Assembly (NCBI GenBank): GCA_903926695.1
Contig: CAIYKK010000583.1
Span: 1-6,989, forward strand
Source of the DNA: an uncultured Burkholderiales bacterium
GTDB lineage: Bacteria; Pseudomonadota; Gammaproteobacteria; Burkholderiales; Burkholderiaceae_C
Reading direction: 5' to 3'
DNA: 6,989 nucleotides
This document shows, in pieces, positions 1 through 6,470 of the stretch (position 1 is its first letter; every line of letters starts with the position of its first letter). A model generated the notes under the pieces. That model was not told where the DNA came from, searched no databases, and saw nothing but the letters and a program-made list of their open reading frames with translations. Position numbers and translations under genes: made by a program.

Positions 1-2261
1 CCATTGATCGTGTCGTTTCCAGAACCGCCTATAAAAGATTCAACGCTGGTATTAGCCGTACCATTTTGCAAGAGTACGCCATTAGTTCCAGTATATTCCA
101 AGCCCTCTATATTGACATATCCAGTAAAGCTTGTCAGCGTTGCCGAACGAATGATGTCAATACCGCCCGTCGCAGTTTCCGTGACCACATCGCCAACAGT
201 CACATCATAGGTGTCATCGCCATTACCGCCCACCAGCGTATCGATCCCAGCGCCGCCATCGAGCGTATCGTTGCCATTACCGCCTCGCATCGAATCGTTT
301 CCATCGAGACCTTTTAAATAATTTTCGTTATCGTTCCCATAAATGAAATTATTCAGCGCATTGCCAGTCGCATTAAGGGCAAGACTGATACCGTTCACGC
401 CGCCGAAAATGGCAGCGGCAGTGATTTCATCGCCAGCAACCGATTTCACTTTATTAAGGACTGCAGTGGCGATGGCGTCACTAACAGCATCGCCACCGTC
501 CAATACAATACGCTCCACGCCTTGCGCATCCTCCAGCGAGACCGACGTCATCAGATAAACGGTATCAACACCGGCGTCATCATAAATAGCAGTATTGCCG
601 TTCCATATCAAATAAAAATCATTTCCGGCACCACCCATCAGCACATTACTTGAATTGCTTTGATACAAAATGGCTGAATCACCATATTCCCCAGAATCAC
701 TATAATAATTTACGATAGTTTTCTTGGCAAGCGCCAGCAGTACATCATCGCCATCGCCGCCGTCAACCACATCAATAAAAGAAGAAGAGGAAGAATAGAA
801 AGAAGAGGAAGAAGAGGGAGAATAAGAAGATGGGCCAGAATAGGTTGTACCTGATTCACCTGTCAGGGTGTCATTCCCCGCACCGCCCGAGATATAATTA
901 TCATTATTATTGCCAATAATGATATTGGCACTTGCATCACCTTCGGCAAACCAGGCGGTCGAATTATCCTCCAGTACCAAAGCTTCAATATTGCTGTAAG
1001 CTGTCAGTGAAATATCTATTGTTGAACGAATGATATCCACCCCCACATCAGTGGAAACCTCCGTGACAACATCAAGTGAATTGTCAATGAAATAGGTGTC
1101 GCTGCCAGTGCCACCTATCAAGGTGTCAGCCACGTTGTCATCCACGCGAGCGTTTTGAGAATCTAACAAGCCACTCATTGGCAGATTGCTCTCCGTGCCA
1201 CCATAAAGGCGGTCATCGCCAGCGCCCCCTTGCAGTGCATCCTTGCCTGCACCGCCTGTAAGCGTATCGTTGCCAGTGCCAGCCGCTATCGTGTCATTGC
1301 CACTGCCGCCTTCCACCTGATTATTCAAACCATTTCCCGTCAGACTGGCACCGACTGTGCCCGTATAAGTCAGGTTTTCAATCACCGTTGCATAGACGGC
1401 TGTCGCAATGCTGGTCTTGGTGCCAATCAGGGTATCTATTCCCTCGTTGGCCAGTTCTTTCACCACATCAAGGGTATCCACAAAATAAACATCATCACCG
1501 TCGCCGCCAATCAGCAAGTCATTGCCGCCGCCGCCGTTCAAAGTGTCATTGCCATCCCAGCCATTGAGGGTGTCATTGCCTGTCAAACCCGTGGAAACTA
1601 TTGAGTTACTGGCATTATTCCCATGCAGTGCGCCGCCTACAGTGCTGTTGTAAATCAGACCCTCAATCCTGACAAGTTGACCCACGCGCAAATCCAGGTA
1701 TTTCGCCCCTGTGGCATCGGTGGAAATGGTATCAAAGCCAGAGTTGAAGGCTTCAATCACAATGTCAGCTGAAGTGACATTGACATAAGTGTCATTCCCA
1801 GCCCCGCCGATCAGCGTGTCCGCGTAAACATCCGTGCCGCCATCAAGCCAGTCATTCCCTACGCCGCCCTGCAGCAAATCCTTGCCCGCATAACCATACA
1901 GCGAGTCATTGCCATCTGCACCATACAGTGTGTCGTTGGTGATGGCGGTGGCGCTGGCCTTGATGACATTGTCAATGGCATTGCCTTTCAACTGCGCCGC
2001 CACCGTTCCGGTGTAGGTCAGATTTTCCACATAAGGAGATTTTTCAAGCGAGTAGGTTTTGAGTGCATCCAGAACACTGGTCTGAATGGTGTCAATCCCG
2101 CCATAAGATGGTGAATAAATCGAATTCACCGGCTCAACAATGACATTGAGCAGCGATTTAACGATATAAAGATCATTACCCATGCCGCCCGTCAGCGTAT
2201 CAGCGCCTGCAAGGCCGGTAATGGTGTCGGCGCCAAGCGCGCCAGTGATGGTTGTTGCCAT
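1..2261 (-). CDS. RTX (hemolysin-type calcium-binding repeat) protein, N-terminal 753 codons, partial at left edge
   Basis: The frame is open without a stop from an ATG at 2261 down to the left edge, giving 753 complete codons; the C-terminus is missing. RTX nonapeptides (GGxGNDTL-like) begin within the first ~20 residues, so there is no N-terminal enzymatic domain. The protein is built from roughly six diverged modules. Their GND/GDD-DxYxV strands lie near residues 26, 150, 255, 387, 547 and 682, usually followed by DVVxE, G(V/I)D(T/I)I, and IENLTYTGT plus GNxxxN. Known for the family: such repeats fold into Ca2+-bound parallel beta-rolls after export by a type I secretion system that reads a C-terminal signal. 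Here that signal is off the window, so secretion is inferred. A Ser-rich stretch interrupts the repeats around residues 473-494. No other ATG lies upstream before the in-frame stop at 2313-2315. No clear Shine-Dalgarno precedes the ATG. GC is visibly lower than in the neighbouring operon. The exact role (surface protein, S-layer or adhesin-like) is unknown. Confidence 0.93.
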   Translation of the reverse strand, partial: MATTITGALGADTITGLAGADTLTGGMGNDLYIVKSLLNVIVEPVNSIYSPSYGGIDTIQTSVLDALKTYSLEKSPYVENLTYTGTVAAQLKGNAIDNVIKASATAITNDTLYGADGNDSLYGYAGKDLLQGGVGNDWLDGGTDVYADTLIGGAGNDTYVNVTSADIVIEAFNSGFDTISTDATGAKYLDLRVGQLVRIEGLIYNSTVGGALHGNNASNSIVSTGLTGNDTLNGWDGNDTLNGGGGNDLLIGGDGDDVYFVDTLDVVKELANEGIDTLIGTKTSIATAVYATVIENLTYTGTVGASLTGNGLNNQVEGGSGNDTIAAGTGNDTLTGGAGKDALQGGAGDDRLYGGTESNLPMSGLLDSQNARVDDNVADTLIGGTGSDTYFIDNSLDVVTEVSTDVGVDIIRSTIDISLTAYSNIEALVLEDNSTAWFAEGDASANIIIGNNNDNYISGGAGNDTLTGESGTTYSGPSSYSPSSSSSFYSSSSSFIDVVDGGDGDDVLLALAKKTIVNYYSDSGEYGDSAILYQSNSSNVLMGGAGNDFYLIWNGNTAIYDDAGVDTVYLMTSVSLEDAQGVERIVLDGGDAVSDAIATAVLNKVKSVAGDEITAAAIFGGVNGISLALNATGNALNNFIYGNDNENYLKGLDGNDSMRGGNGNDTLDGGAGIDTLVGGNGDDTYDVTVGDVVTETATGGIDIIRSATLTSFTGYVNIEGLEYTGTNGVLLQNGTANTSVESFIGGSGNDTIN
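84..2190 (-). repeat. Diverged tandem RTX protein modules (about six copies)
   Basis: The IExLxYTGT-type motif recurs at 2004-2030 (VENLTYTGT), 1641-1667 (IEGLIYNST), 1356-1382 (IENLTYTGT), 963-989 (IEALVLEDN, diverged), around 480-515 (VERIVLDGG, strongly diverged) and 84-110 (IEGLEYTGT). Distances between successive copies are 363, 285, 393, about 475 and about 400 bases, so the modules vary in length mainly through the number of GGxGND units between them. All are multiples of three within one continuous frame. The copies are recognisable at protein level but well diverged in DNA, which suggests old duplications rather than recent tandem expansion. Confidence 0.8.
777..842 (-). repeat. Serine-rich low-complexity insert and purine/pyrimidine tract inside the RTX gene
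   Basis: Read on the minus strand, this stretch encodes YSGPSSYSPSSSSS followed by FYSSSSSF and then returns to RTX sequence (IDVVDGGDGDD). On the plus strand it is almost pure purine from 777 to 830, broken only by T at 796 and 823. A 14-base unit, AAGAAGAGGAAGAA, occurs at 782-795 and again at 800-813, an 18-base (six-codon) in-frame tandem duplication. It reads as a flexible linker between repeat modules grown by slippage; the linker role is inference. Confidence 0.8.
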
Positions 2262-2526
2262 GATTATGTTTTGTAAAATTATTTCAATAATCCAAACTGA
2301 ATGAGTTATTTATAAAATAACCCCCCTTGCTTCAGTACAGGTTCAATCGAACACCACACCGAATTTGCATCTGCACGAAAATTCACAGATACAGGAAACA
2401 CAATGTAACACGGCTATTTTAATTTGGATCAACTTGCTGCCAACTTATTCAAAAATAGAGTTGGACTTGCTGCGCGGGTGCAAGGCCGATGGCGCGGGTG
2501 CTGCCCTGGTGTAATGGTTTAGCCCG
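2262..2526. other. Intergenic spacer between the RTX gene start and the end of the efflux operon
   Basis: There is no supportable gene in these 265 bases. The half next to the RTX ATG is AT-rich and should contain its promoter and leader. The half next to the ATPase stop has a perfect 10-base direct repeat, GCGCGGGTGC, at 2472-2481 and 2492-2501 (20-base period). It also has a nested arrangement in which ACTTGCTGC (2432-2440 and 2465-2473) flanks an inverted pair CCAACT/AGTTGG (2440-2445 and 2459-2464). No hairpin followed by a U-run, as expected of an intrinsic terminator for the minus-strand operon, could be found. Confidence 0.6.
2305..2321 (-). promoter_or_regulatory. AT-rich inverted repeat with -10-like element upstream of the RTX gene
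   Basis: GTTATT (2305-2310) and AATAAC (2316-2321) form a perfect 6-base inverted repeat around TATAA. On the minus strand it contains TATAAA (2314-2309), about 50 bases upstream of the RTX ATG, directly after a run of six G. This could be a -10 box or a regulator site. No convincing -35 hexamer lies 16-18 bases upstream, so the promoter call is weak. Confidence 0.3.
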
Positions 2527-3315
2527 CTACAGGCTCAAGCCCTGGCCCGCTTCTTCAAACGTCTGGCCGTCGCGGATGCGGTAAATCCGCTTAAATGTGG
2601 GAATGATCTTTTCATCGTGGGTCACGACGATGATGGCGGTCTGGGCCTGCGCGGCCATCTGGTTGAGGATGCGCATCACCGCCAGCGCCCGTTCACTGTC
2701 CAGCGGCGCGGTCGGCTCGTCGGCCAGAATCACCGGCGGGTGGTTCGCCAGCGCACGGGCAATCGAGACGCGCTGCTGCTCGCCGCCCGAGAGCTGCGAC
2801 GGCTGGGCGCTGGCGCGGTGGCCGACATCCAGCGCCGTCAGCAACGCCAGCGCCCGCGCTCTGGCCTGGGCGTTGGGCAGTCCGGCCAGCATCGGCAGCA
2901 GGGCCACGTTGTCGGTCACGTCCAGAAACGGAATCAGATACGGTGCCTGAAACACAAAGCCGATGCGGTCGCGCCGCAGCACGGTCAGGTCTTTTTCCTT
3001 CCAGCCATCGTCGTAAATCACTTCGCGGCCCAGCGTCATGCGCCCGGCGGTCGGCTCGATGATGGCGCCCAGACATTTGAGCAGCGTGCTTTTGCCCGAG
3101 CCGGAGGGGCCGACCAGCCCGACCACCTCGCCGGGGCCGACGCGCAGGTTGACGTTTTTCAGCGCTTCGACGGCGGTGTCGCCCCGGCCATAAACCTTGC
3201 GCAGGTTTTCAATCAAGATGCCGCCGGTGCGGGCGGCGACCGTTGGGGCGGCGCTGGCGGCGGCAGGCGCTGCCGTAGCGAACAGGCGGGCCAGGCGTTT
3301 CAGCATGGCGCTCAT
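2527..3315 (-). CDS. ABC transporter ATP-binding protein, MacB/LolD type
   Basis: This is the cytoplasmic ATPase powering the FtsX-type permease encoded just upstream. From the ATG at 3315 it has 262 residues. Walker A GPSGSGKST lies at about 69-77, the Q-loop Gln (VFQAPYL) at about 123, the signature LSGGEQQ at about 175-181, Walker B VILADE followed by PTAPLDS at about 195-207, and the switch His (VVTHDEK) at about 233. All catalytic elements are intact. An Ala-rich stretch of about 30 residues precedes the ABC core, longer than in typical LolD/MacB-class subunits. The reading frame extends to an ATG at 3381. I chose 3315 because it overlaps the permease stop as ATGA, the same junction used at the other two gene pairs; an ATG at 3306 is a further alternative. 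There is only a weak AGG upstream, so coupling to permease translation is likely. The substrate cannot be read from the sequence. Confidence 0.93.
   Translation of the reverse strand: MSAMLKRLARLFATAAPAAASAAPTVAARTGGILIENLRKVYGRGDTAVEALKNVNLRVGPGEVVGLVGPSGSGKSTLLKCLGAIIEPTAGRMTLGREVIYDDGWKEKDLTVLRRDRIGFVFQAPYLIPFLDVTDNVALLPMLAGLPNAQARARALALLTALDVGHRASAQPSQLSGGEQQRVSIARALANHPPVILADEPTAPLDSERALAVMRILNQMAAQAQTAIIVVTHDEKIIPTFKRIYRIRDGQTFEEAGQGLSL
3312..3315 (-). other. ATGA stop/start overlap, permease to ATPase
   Basis: The proposed ATPase ATG (3315-3313) overlaps the permease TGA (3314-3312). Only a weak AGG lies upstream. This junction is the main reason for choosing 3315 over the ATG at 3381. 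Confidence 0.75.
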
Positions 3316-4505
3316 CCGATGGCCTGCGCCGGATCGACCTTGAGGGCGGCGCGAATCGCCAGCGTGCTGGCCAGCGCGCAAATCAGCATCGTGATCGCCA
3401 GCCCGGCCAGCGCGTCCTGCGTCAGCAACAGCACGAACTTCGGAAACACCGGTGCCCAGAGCGTGGCGGCCAGCTTGCCGACGGTAAAACCAATCAGCCC
3501 CAGGCCCAGCGCCTGCTGCAAAATCATCCCGGCTATCGTGCGGTTGCGCGTGCCGATCAGCTTGAGCACGGCGATTTCGCGGATTTTTCCCAGCGTCATC
3601 GTGTAGATGATGAAGGCTACGATGGCGGCGCTGACCAGCGACAAAATCACCAGAAACATGCCGATTTGTTTGGCCGAGGTGGCGATCAGCTTGGCCACCA
3701 GAATCTCCTCCATCCCGGCGCGGGTGAACACCGTCAGGTGCTTCCAGCGGCGTATGGGCGCGGCCACTTCTTCGGCACCAAAGCCGGGTGCCAGTTGCAC
3801 CAGCACGGCGTTGACGCTGTGGCTGCTGGTCTGCAGCGCCTGCGCCGCATCCAGCAGGCCGGGCACGCCGGGCCGGTTGAAGGCCGGGTTGGCGGCGGTG
3901 CGGGCGCGGTCATTGACGATGGCGTCGTTGTCTTTCAAAAACTGCGCTTCCTGCGCGTCTTTCAGCGCGATGAAGACCATAGGATCGCCGCCGGAAGACA
4001 CCATGCGCCGCGTCAGCCCGACGACGGTGTAGTCGTGGCGGCGGATGCGCAGGCGCTCGCCCAGCGCAAAGCCGGTTTTGACATCGGCGACGGCCTCGTA
4101 ATGGCTGCGCGTGAGCTGGCGTCCGGCCAGCAGATAGCCCGGTTCGCCGGGCTGACCCGGCTCGATACCGACGATCATGGCGCGGGTGTCGGCGTCGTCC
4201 CGGCCCTGAACCTGCATCGTGAAATAGGTCACGTTAGCCGCCTGCGCCACGCCGGGCATGCCGCGCACACTGCGCACCACGTCGTCTTTGAGGCTGGAGG
4301 ATTCGGCATACGGGCCTTGCGTGTCCTGCTGCACGACCCACAGTTGGGCACCGCTGTTGCCTAGCAGCGCCTGCGCGTCATCGACCATGCCCCGGTAAAT
4401 TCCGGCCATGCTCAACGTCACGCCAATCAGCAGGCCCAGGCCCATGCCGGTGAGCACAAACTTGCCCGCGCTGTGCGCAATATCGCGCCCGGCCAGGCTG
4501 ATCAT
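3312..4505 (-). CDS. FtsX-like ABC transporter permease (MacB/DevC type)
   Basis: An inner-membrane subunit of 397 residues. One membrane segment lies near the N-terminus (about 15-37). A large periplasmic domain (about 40-275) follows, then three further hydrophobic segments (about 281-303, 325-347 and 367-388). This is the four-helix FtsX/MacB topology. The cytoplasmic stretch KIREIAVLKLIGTRN (about 307-321) after the second helix, and the ending ALKVDPAQAIG, are family hallmarks; the former contacts the ATPase. Known for the family: MacB-type exporters work mechanically with a periplasmic adaptor and TolC, and the similar cyanobacterial DevC exports glycolipids. The ATG is preceded by AAAGG with a 7-base spacer inside the adaptor gene. 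Start and stop both form ATGA overlaps with the neighbours. The substrate is unknown. Confidence 0.92.
   Translation of the reverse strand: MISLAGRDIAHSAGKFVLTGMGLGLLIGVTLSMAGIYRGMVDDAQALLGNSGAQLWVVQQDTQGPYAESSSLKDDVVRSVRGMPGVAQAANVTYFTMQVQGRDDADTRAMIVGIEPGQPGEPGYLLAGRQLTRSHYEAVADVKTGFALGERLRIRRHDYTVVGLTRRMVSSGGDPMVFIALKDAQEAQFLKDNDAIVNDRARTAANPAFNRPGVPGLLDAAQALQTSSHSVNAVLVQLAPGFGAEEVAAPIRRWKHLTVFTRAGMEEILVAKLIATSAKQIGMFLVILSLVSAAIVAFIIYTMTLGKIREIAVLKLIGTRNRTIAGMILQQALGLGLIGFTVGKLAATLWAPVFPKFVLLLTQDALAGLAITMLICALASTLAIRAALKVDPAQAIG
4502..4505 (-). other. ATGA stop/start overlap, adaptor to permease
   Basis: The permease ATG (4505-4503) overlaps the adaptor TGA (4504-4502). AAAGG, 7 bases upstream, is a plausible ribosome binding site inside the adaptor gene. 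Confidence 0.9.
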
Positions 4506-5698
4506 GGCGCGGCCTTTGGCGACACCAGCGCATCGACCACCTGCACCCGCACGCCGGGCGTCAAGGCTTTCTGGCTGTACACCACAATCTCGTCGCCCGC
4601 CGTCAAACCGCCCAGCGCCTGCACCTGACCGTCCAGACTGCGCAGGCCCAGCCGCAGCGGCGCAAACACGGGTCGCCCGCTCTCCAGCCGCCAGACGCCG
4701 GTTTGGCCCTGCCGATACTGCAAACTGGCGTTGGGCACGAGCAACGCGGGCGCTGTTTCAGGCAGTTGCAGCGTGACTTCGGCCAGCTCGCCGACGGCGC
4801 TGCCCGTTGCCGGGACGCTGAAAGCCACCTGCGCGATGCGCTCTTCGGTGACGCTGTCGGCCAGCAATTCCAATCGCGCCACCTGCCCGGTCAGCGGCTG
4901 CTGCGACTGCGAGCGCAGAACGATACGCGCAGGCAGGCCAACCGCCAGTCCGCTGGCGCGGCCTTGATCGACCCGCAGCCTGACCCACAGACTGGCCGGA
5001 TCAATCAGCCGCAGTACCGGCTGGCCGGCCACGACGGTGCTGCCAGCCTCCGCATCGCGGCTGGTGACGACACCGTCAGCCGGGGCCAGCAGCCGCATCG
5101 CGCCACGCTGCTGCGCCAGCGCGGCGCGCTCGGCCTTCTGGCGGATGGCGTCCTGACCGCTGCCGTTTAAATTGGCCTGGGCCGCCTGCAGCGCGGCATC
5201 GGCGGAAGCTTTTTCCTGCAGCCGGGCTTCGAGCGCACCGGCGCTGATGAAGTTCTGCGCGGCTAATTCCTGGTTGCGCCTGGCGTTCAGGACGGCCAGC
5301 GCCCGGCGCGCCGTGGCGTCGGCCAGTTGCGCCTGCGCGGCAGCCTGCGCGCTGCCCGCCCGCGCCAGCGCCGCATCAAGCGCGCTCAGGCGCTGGTCCA
5401 GATCGACCGGGTCCATCTCGGCCAGCAACTGCCCGGCCTTGACCGCGTCGCCCACATCGACCTTAACGCTGCGCACCCGGCCCGCCGCCGTCGGGCCAAT
5501 CATCCAGCTGCGTCGCGCCTCGACCGTGCCAAGGCCAAAAATCGACGGACTCAGCCGCCCGGCCTGCACCCGCATGACGGTGACTTGAGTGGCGGCCAGT
5601 GGCCCGCTGCGCAGTGCCACAAAGGCCAGCGCGCCAATCAGTAAGAGCGCCAGCGCGCCCAAGGCCAGGCGGCGCGAAAGCGCAGGTTTAAATGTCAT
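4502..5698 (-). CDS. HlyD/MacA-type periplasmic adaptor (membrane fusion protein)
   Basis: A 398-residue protein that would link the permease to an outer-membrane channel. Residues about 8-29 are an uncleaved-looking hydrophobic anchor after a basic start (MTFKPALSRR). The first lipoyl half lies at about 71-96 (AGRVRSVKVDVGDAVKAGQ). A long Ala/Gln/Arg-rich helical hairpin runs through about 100-198, and the second lipoyl half (RLLAPADGVVTSRDAEAG) lies at about 202-232. Beta-barrel and membrane-proximal segments fill the rest. It is the typical order and length of an RND/ABC adaptor. The Shine-Dalgarno AAGGA, 6 bases before the ATG, lies in the last codons of the TetR gene, and the start overlaps that stop as ATGA. 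No lipoprotein cysteine is visible near the N-terminus. It probably needs a TolC-like partner encoded elsewhere. Confidence 0.93.
   Translation of the reverse strand: MTFKPALSRRLALGALALLLIGALAFVALRSGPLAATQVTVMRVQAGRLSPSIFGLGTVEARRSWMIGPTAAGRVRSVKVDVGDAVKAGQLLAEMDPVDLDQRLSALDAALARAGSAQAAAQAQLADATARRALAVLNARRNQELAAQNFISAGALEARLQEKASADAALQAAQANLNGSGQDAIRQKAERAALAQQRGAMRLLAPADGVVTSRDAEAGSTVVAGQPVLRLIDPASLWVRLRVDQGRASGLAVGLPARIVLRSQSQQPLTGQVARLELLADSVTEERIAQVAFSVPATGSAVGELAEVTLQLPETAPALLVPNASLQYRQGQTGVWRLESGRPVFAPLRLGLRSLDGQVQALGGLTAGDEIVVYSQKALTPGVRVQVVDALVSPKAAP
5695..5698 (-). other. ATGA stop/start overlap, repressor to adaptor
   Basis: On the minus strand the adaptor ATG (5698-5696) and the repressor TGA (5697-5695) share two bases. 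A good Shine-Dalgarno (AAGGA) lies just inside the repressor gene, so termination and reinitiation or direct loading are both possible. Confidence 0.9.
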
Positions 5699-6384
5699 GG
5701 GGTTTCCTTTTTGGTCGCAAACGGGGGCTGTGCTGGCGTTGTTGGCGTTGTGGCTACCGTGGCCGTCAGAGCGCGCCGGTACAGGGCGAATACACCGGGT
5801 GCCTGCCCGGTCATCGCCGCCACGTCGCCACTGAGCAGCGACTGCATCACCAGGCCCTGCACCGAGCCGATAAACAACAGCGCAGCGGCCTGCAAATCGG
5901 TGCCGGGCGCGAGCAATTGCTGCGCTTGGGCACGCTGCAACAAGCCCATCAGCAACTGGCGGTATTGCTGCAGCAGGCCGCGCACACGCGCCTTGAGCGC
6001 CGTGTCCTGCGCCTGCTGCAGTTCCTGAAAAATCACTCGGGGCACGCCAGGATAGGCCACGACAAAATCAACATGCGCGAGGAACACGGCCTGCAGCGCG
6101 ACCAGCGGGGCGGCAATTTGGGTGCTGGCCAGTTCAGCGTCGGCGGCGGCCCGCAGTCTGGCCAACAGGCGGTCAGTGACCCAATCGAGTACCGCCAGCC
6201 AAACCGACTCCTTGCTAGCAAAGTGGCGAAACACCGCGCCTTGTGTAATGCCTACAGCCTGCGCCAGATCGCCCGTCGTGATGCCCGCCGGGCTACGCTG
6301 CGCGGCCAGCCGCAAAGCGGCCTCAATCAACCCGGCCTGACGGGCTGCGGTGGACTGCTTGGCGCTTTTGCCGGATACATTCAT
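5695..6384 (-). CDS. TetR/AcrR-family transcriptional repressor
   Basis: A 229-residue regulator. The N-terminal DNA-binding part shows helix 1 (LIEAALRLAAQ, about 19-29) and the helix-turn-helix TTGDLAQAVGITQGAVFRHF (about 36-55), followed by SKESVWLAVLDWV. This is the classic TetR/AcrR signature with the conserved Phe-x-x-His-Phe. The rest is a helical ligand-binding and dimerisation domain with no recognisable specific class. The C-terminal ~23 residues are Thr/Pro/Ala-rich, probably disordered, and their codons carry the ribosome binding site of the adaptor gene. The repressor gene is first in the operon it presumably controls, rather than divergent as is common for TetR/efflux pairs, so autoregulation is expected. 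AGG lies 5 bases before the ATG. A palindromic operator sits 9 bases upstream of the start codon. Confidence 0.93.
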   Translation of the reverse strand: MNVSGKSAKQSTAARQAGLIEAALRLAAQRSPAGITTGDLAQAVGITQGAVFRHFASKESVWLAVLDWVTDRLLARLRAAADAELASTQIAAPLVALQAVFLAHVDFVVAYPGVPRVIFQELQQAQDTALKARVRGLLQQYRQLLMGLLQRAQAQQLLAPGTDLQAAALLFIGSVQGLVMQSLLSGDVAAMTGQAPGVFALYRRALTATVATTPTTPAQPPFATKKETP

Positions 6385-6392
6385 GACAACCT

Positions 6393-6412
6393 AAGTAATT
6401 AAGCAATTACTT
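6393..6412. promoter_or_regulatory. Palindromic operator for the TetR-family repressor
   Basis: AAGTAATT (6393-6400) and AATTACTT (6405-6412) form a perfect 8-base inverted repeat with a 4-base AAGC centre. It lies 9 bases upstream of the repressor start codon. Length, symmetry and position match known TetR-family operators. Binding here would block transcription of the whole four-gene operon. Assignment to this repressor is inferred from adjacency. Confidence 0.75.
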
Positions 6413-6414
6413 CG

Positions 6415-6442
6415 ATTGTAGGCGCAGACATGCTTTCAAGAA
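6415..6442 (-). promoter_or_regulatory. Candidate promoter of the repressor-exporter operon
   Basis: On the minus strand TACAAT (6420-6415) is a good -10 candidate immediately upstream of the operator, so a bound repressor would cover the start site. TTGAAA lies upstream, but only 13 bases away, too close for a standard sigma70 spacer. A poorer TTTTCT would give 18. The -10 assignment is therefore tentative. Confidence 0.4.
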
Positions 6443-6470
6443 AACGCCAGCAGAACGCCGGACTGAAAAT

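Noticed and set aside
782..830. A CRISPR array or regular DNA repeat array
   Set aside because: The repeat has two units without unique spacers and lies inside a coding frame as a serine run.
4..1604. Short plus-strand open frames across the left part
   Set aside because: They are antisense to the RTX gene. The repeated nonapeptide codons generate open frames on the opposite strand.
2617..3606. A 329-codon plus-strand open frame
   Set aside because: It is antisense to the ATPase and permease genes, which have intact family motifs. The His/Gln/Arg/Ala-rich composition is typical of a shadow frame in high-GC DNA.
3666..4364. A 232-codon plus-strand open frame
   Set aside because: It lies antisense to the permease, with no recognisable domain and a shadow-like composition.
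2527..5698. The exporter operon as the type I secretion system for the RTX protein
   Set aside because: The ATPase and permease are separate FtsX/MacB-type proteins, not a fused HlyB-type transporter, and a TetR gene is co-transcribed. Adjacency alone does not support it.
5692..6402. A 236-codon plus-strand open frame
   Set aside because: It is antisense to the complete TetR-family gene, has no domain, and is explained by codon bias of the real gene.
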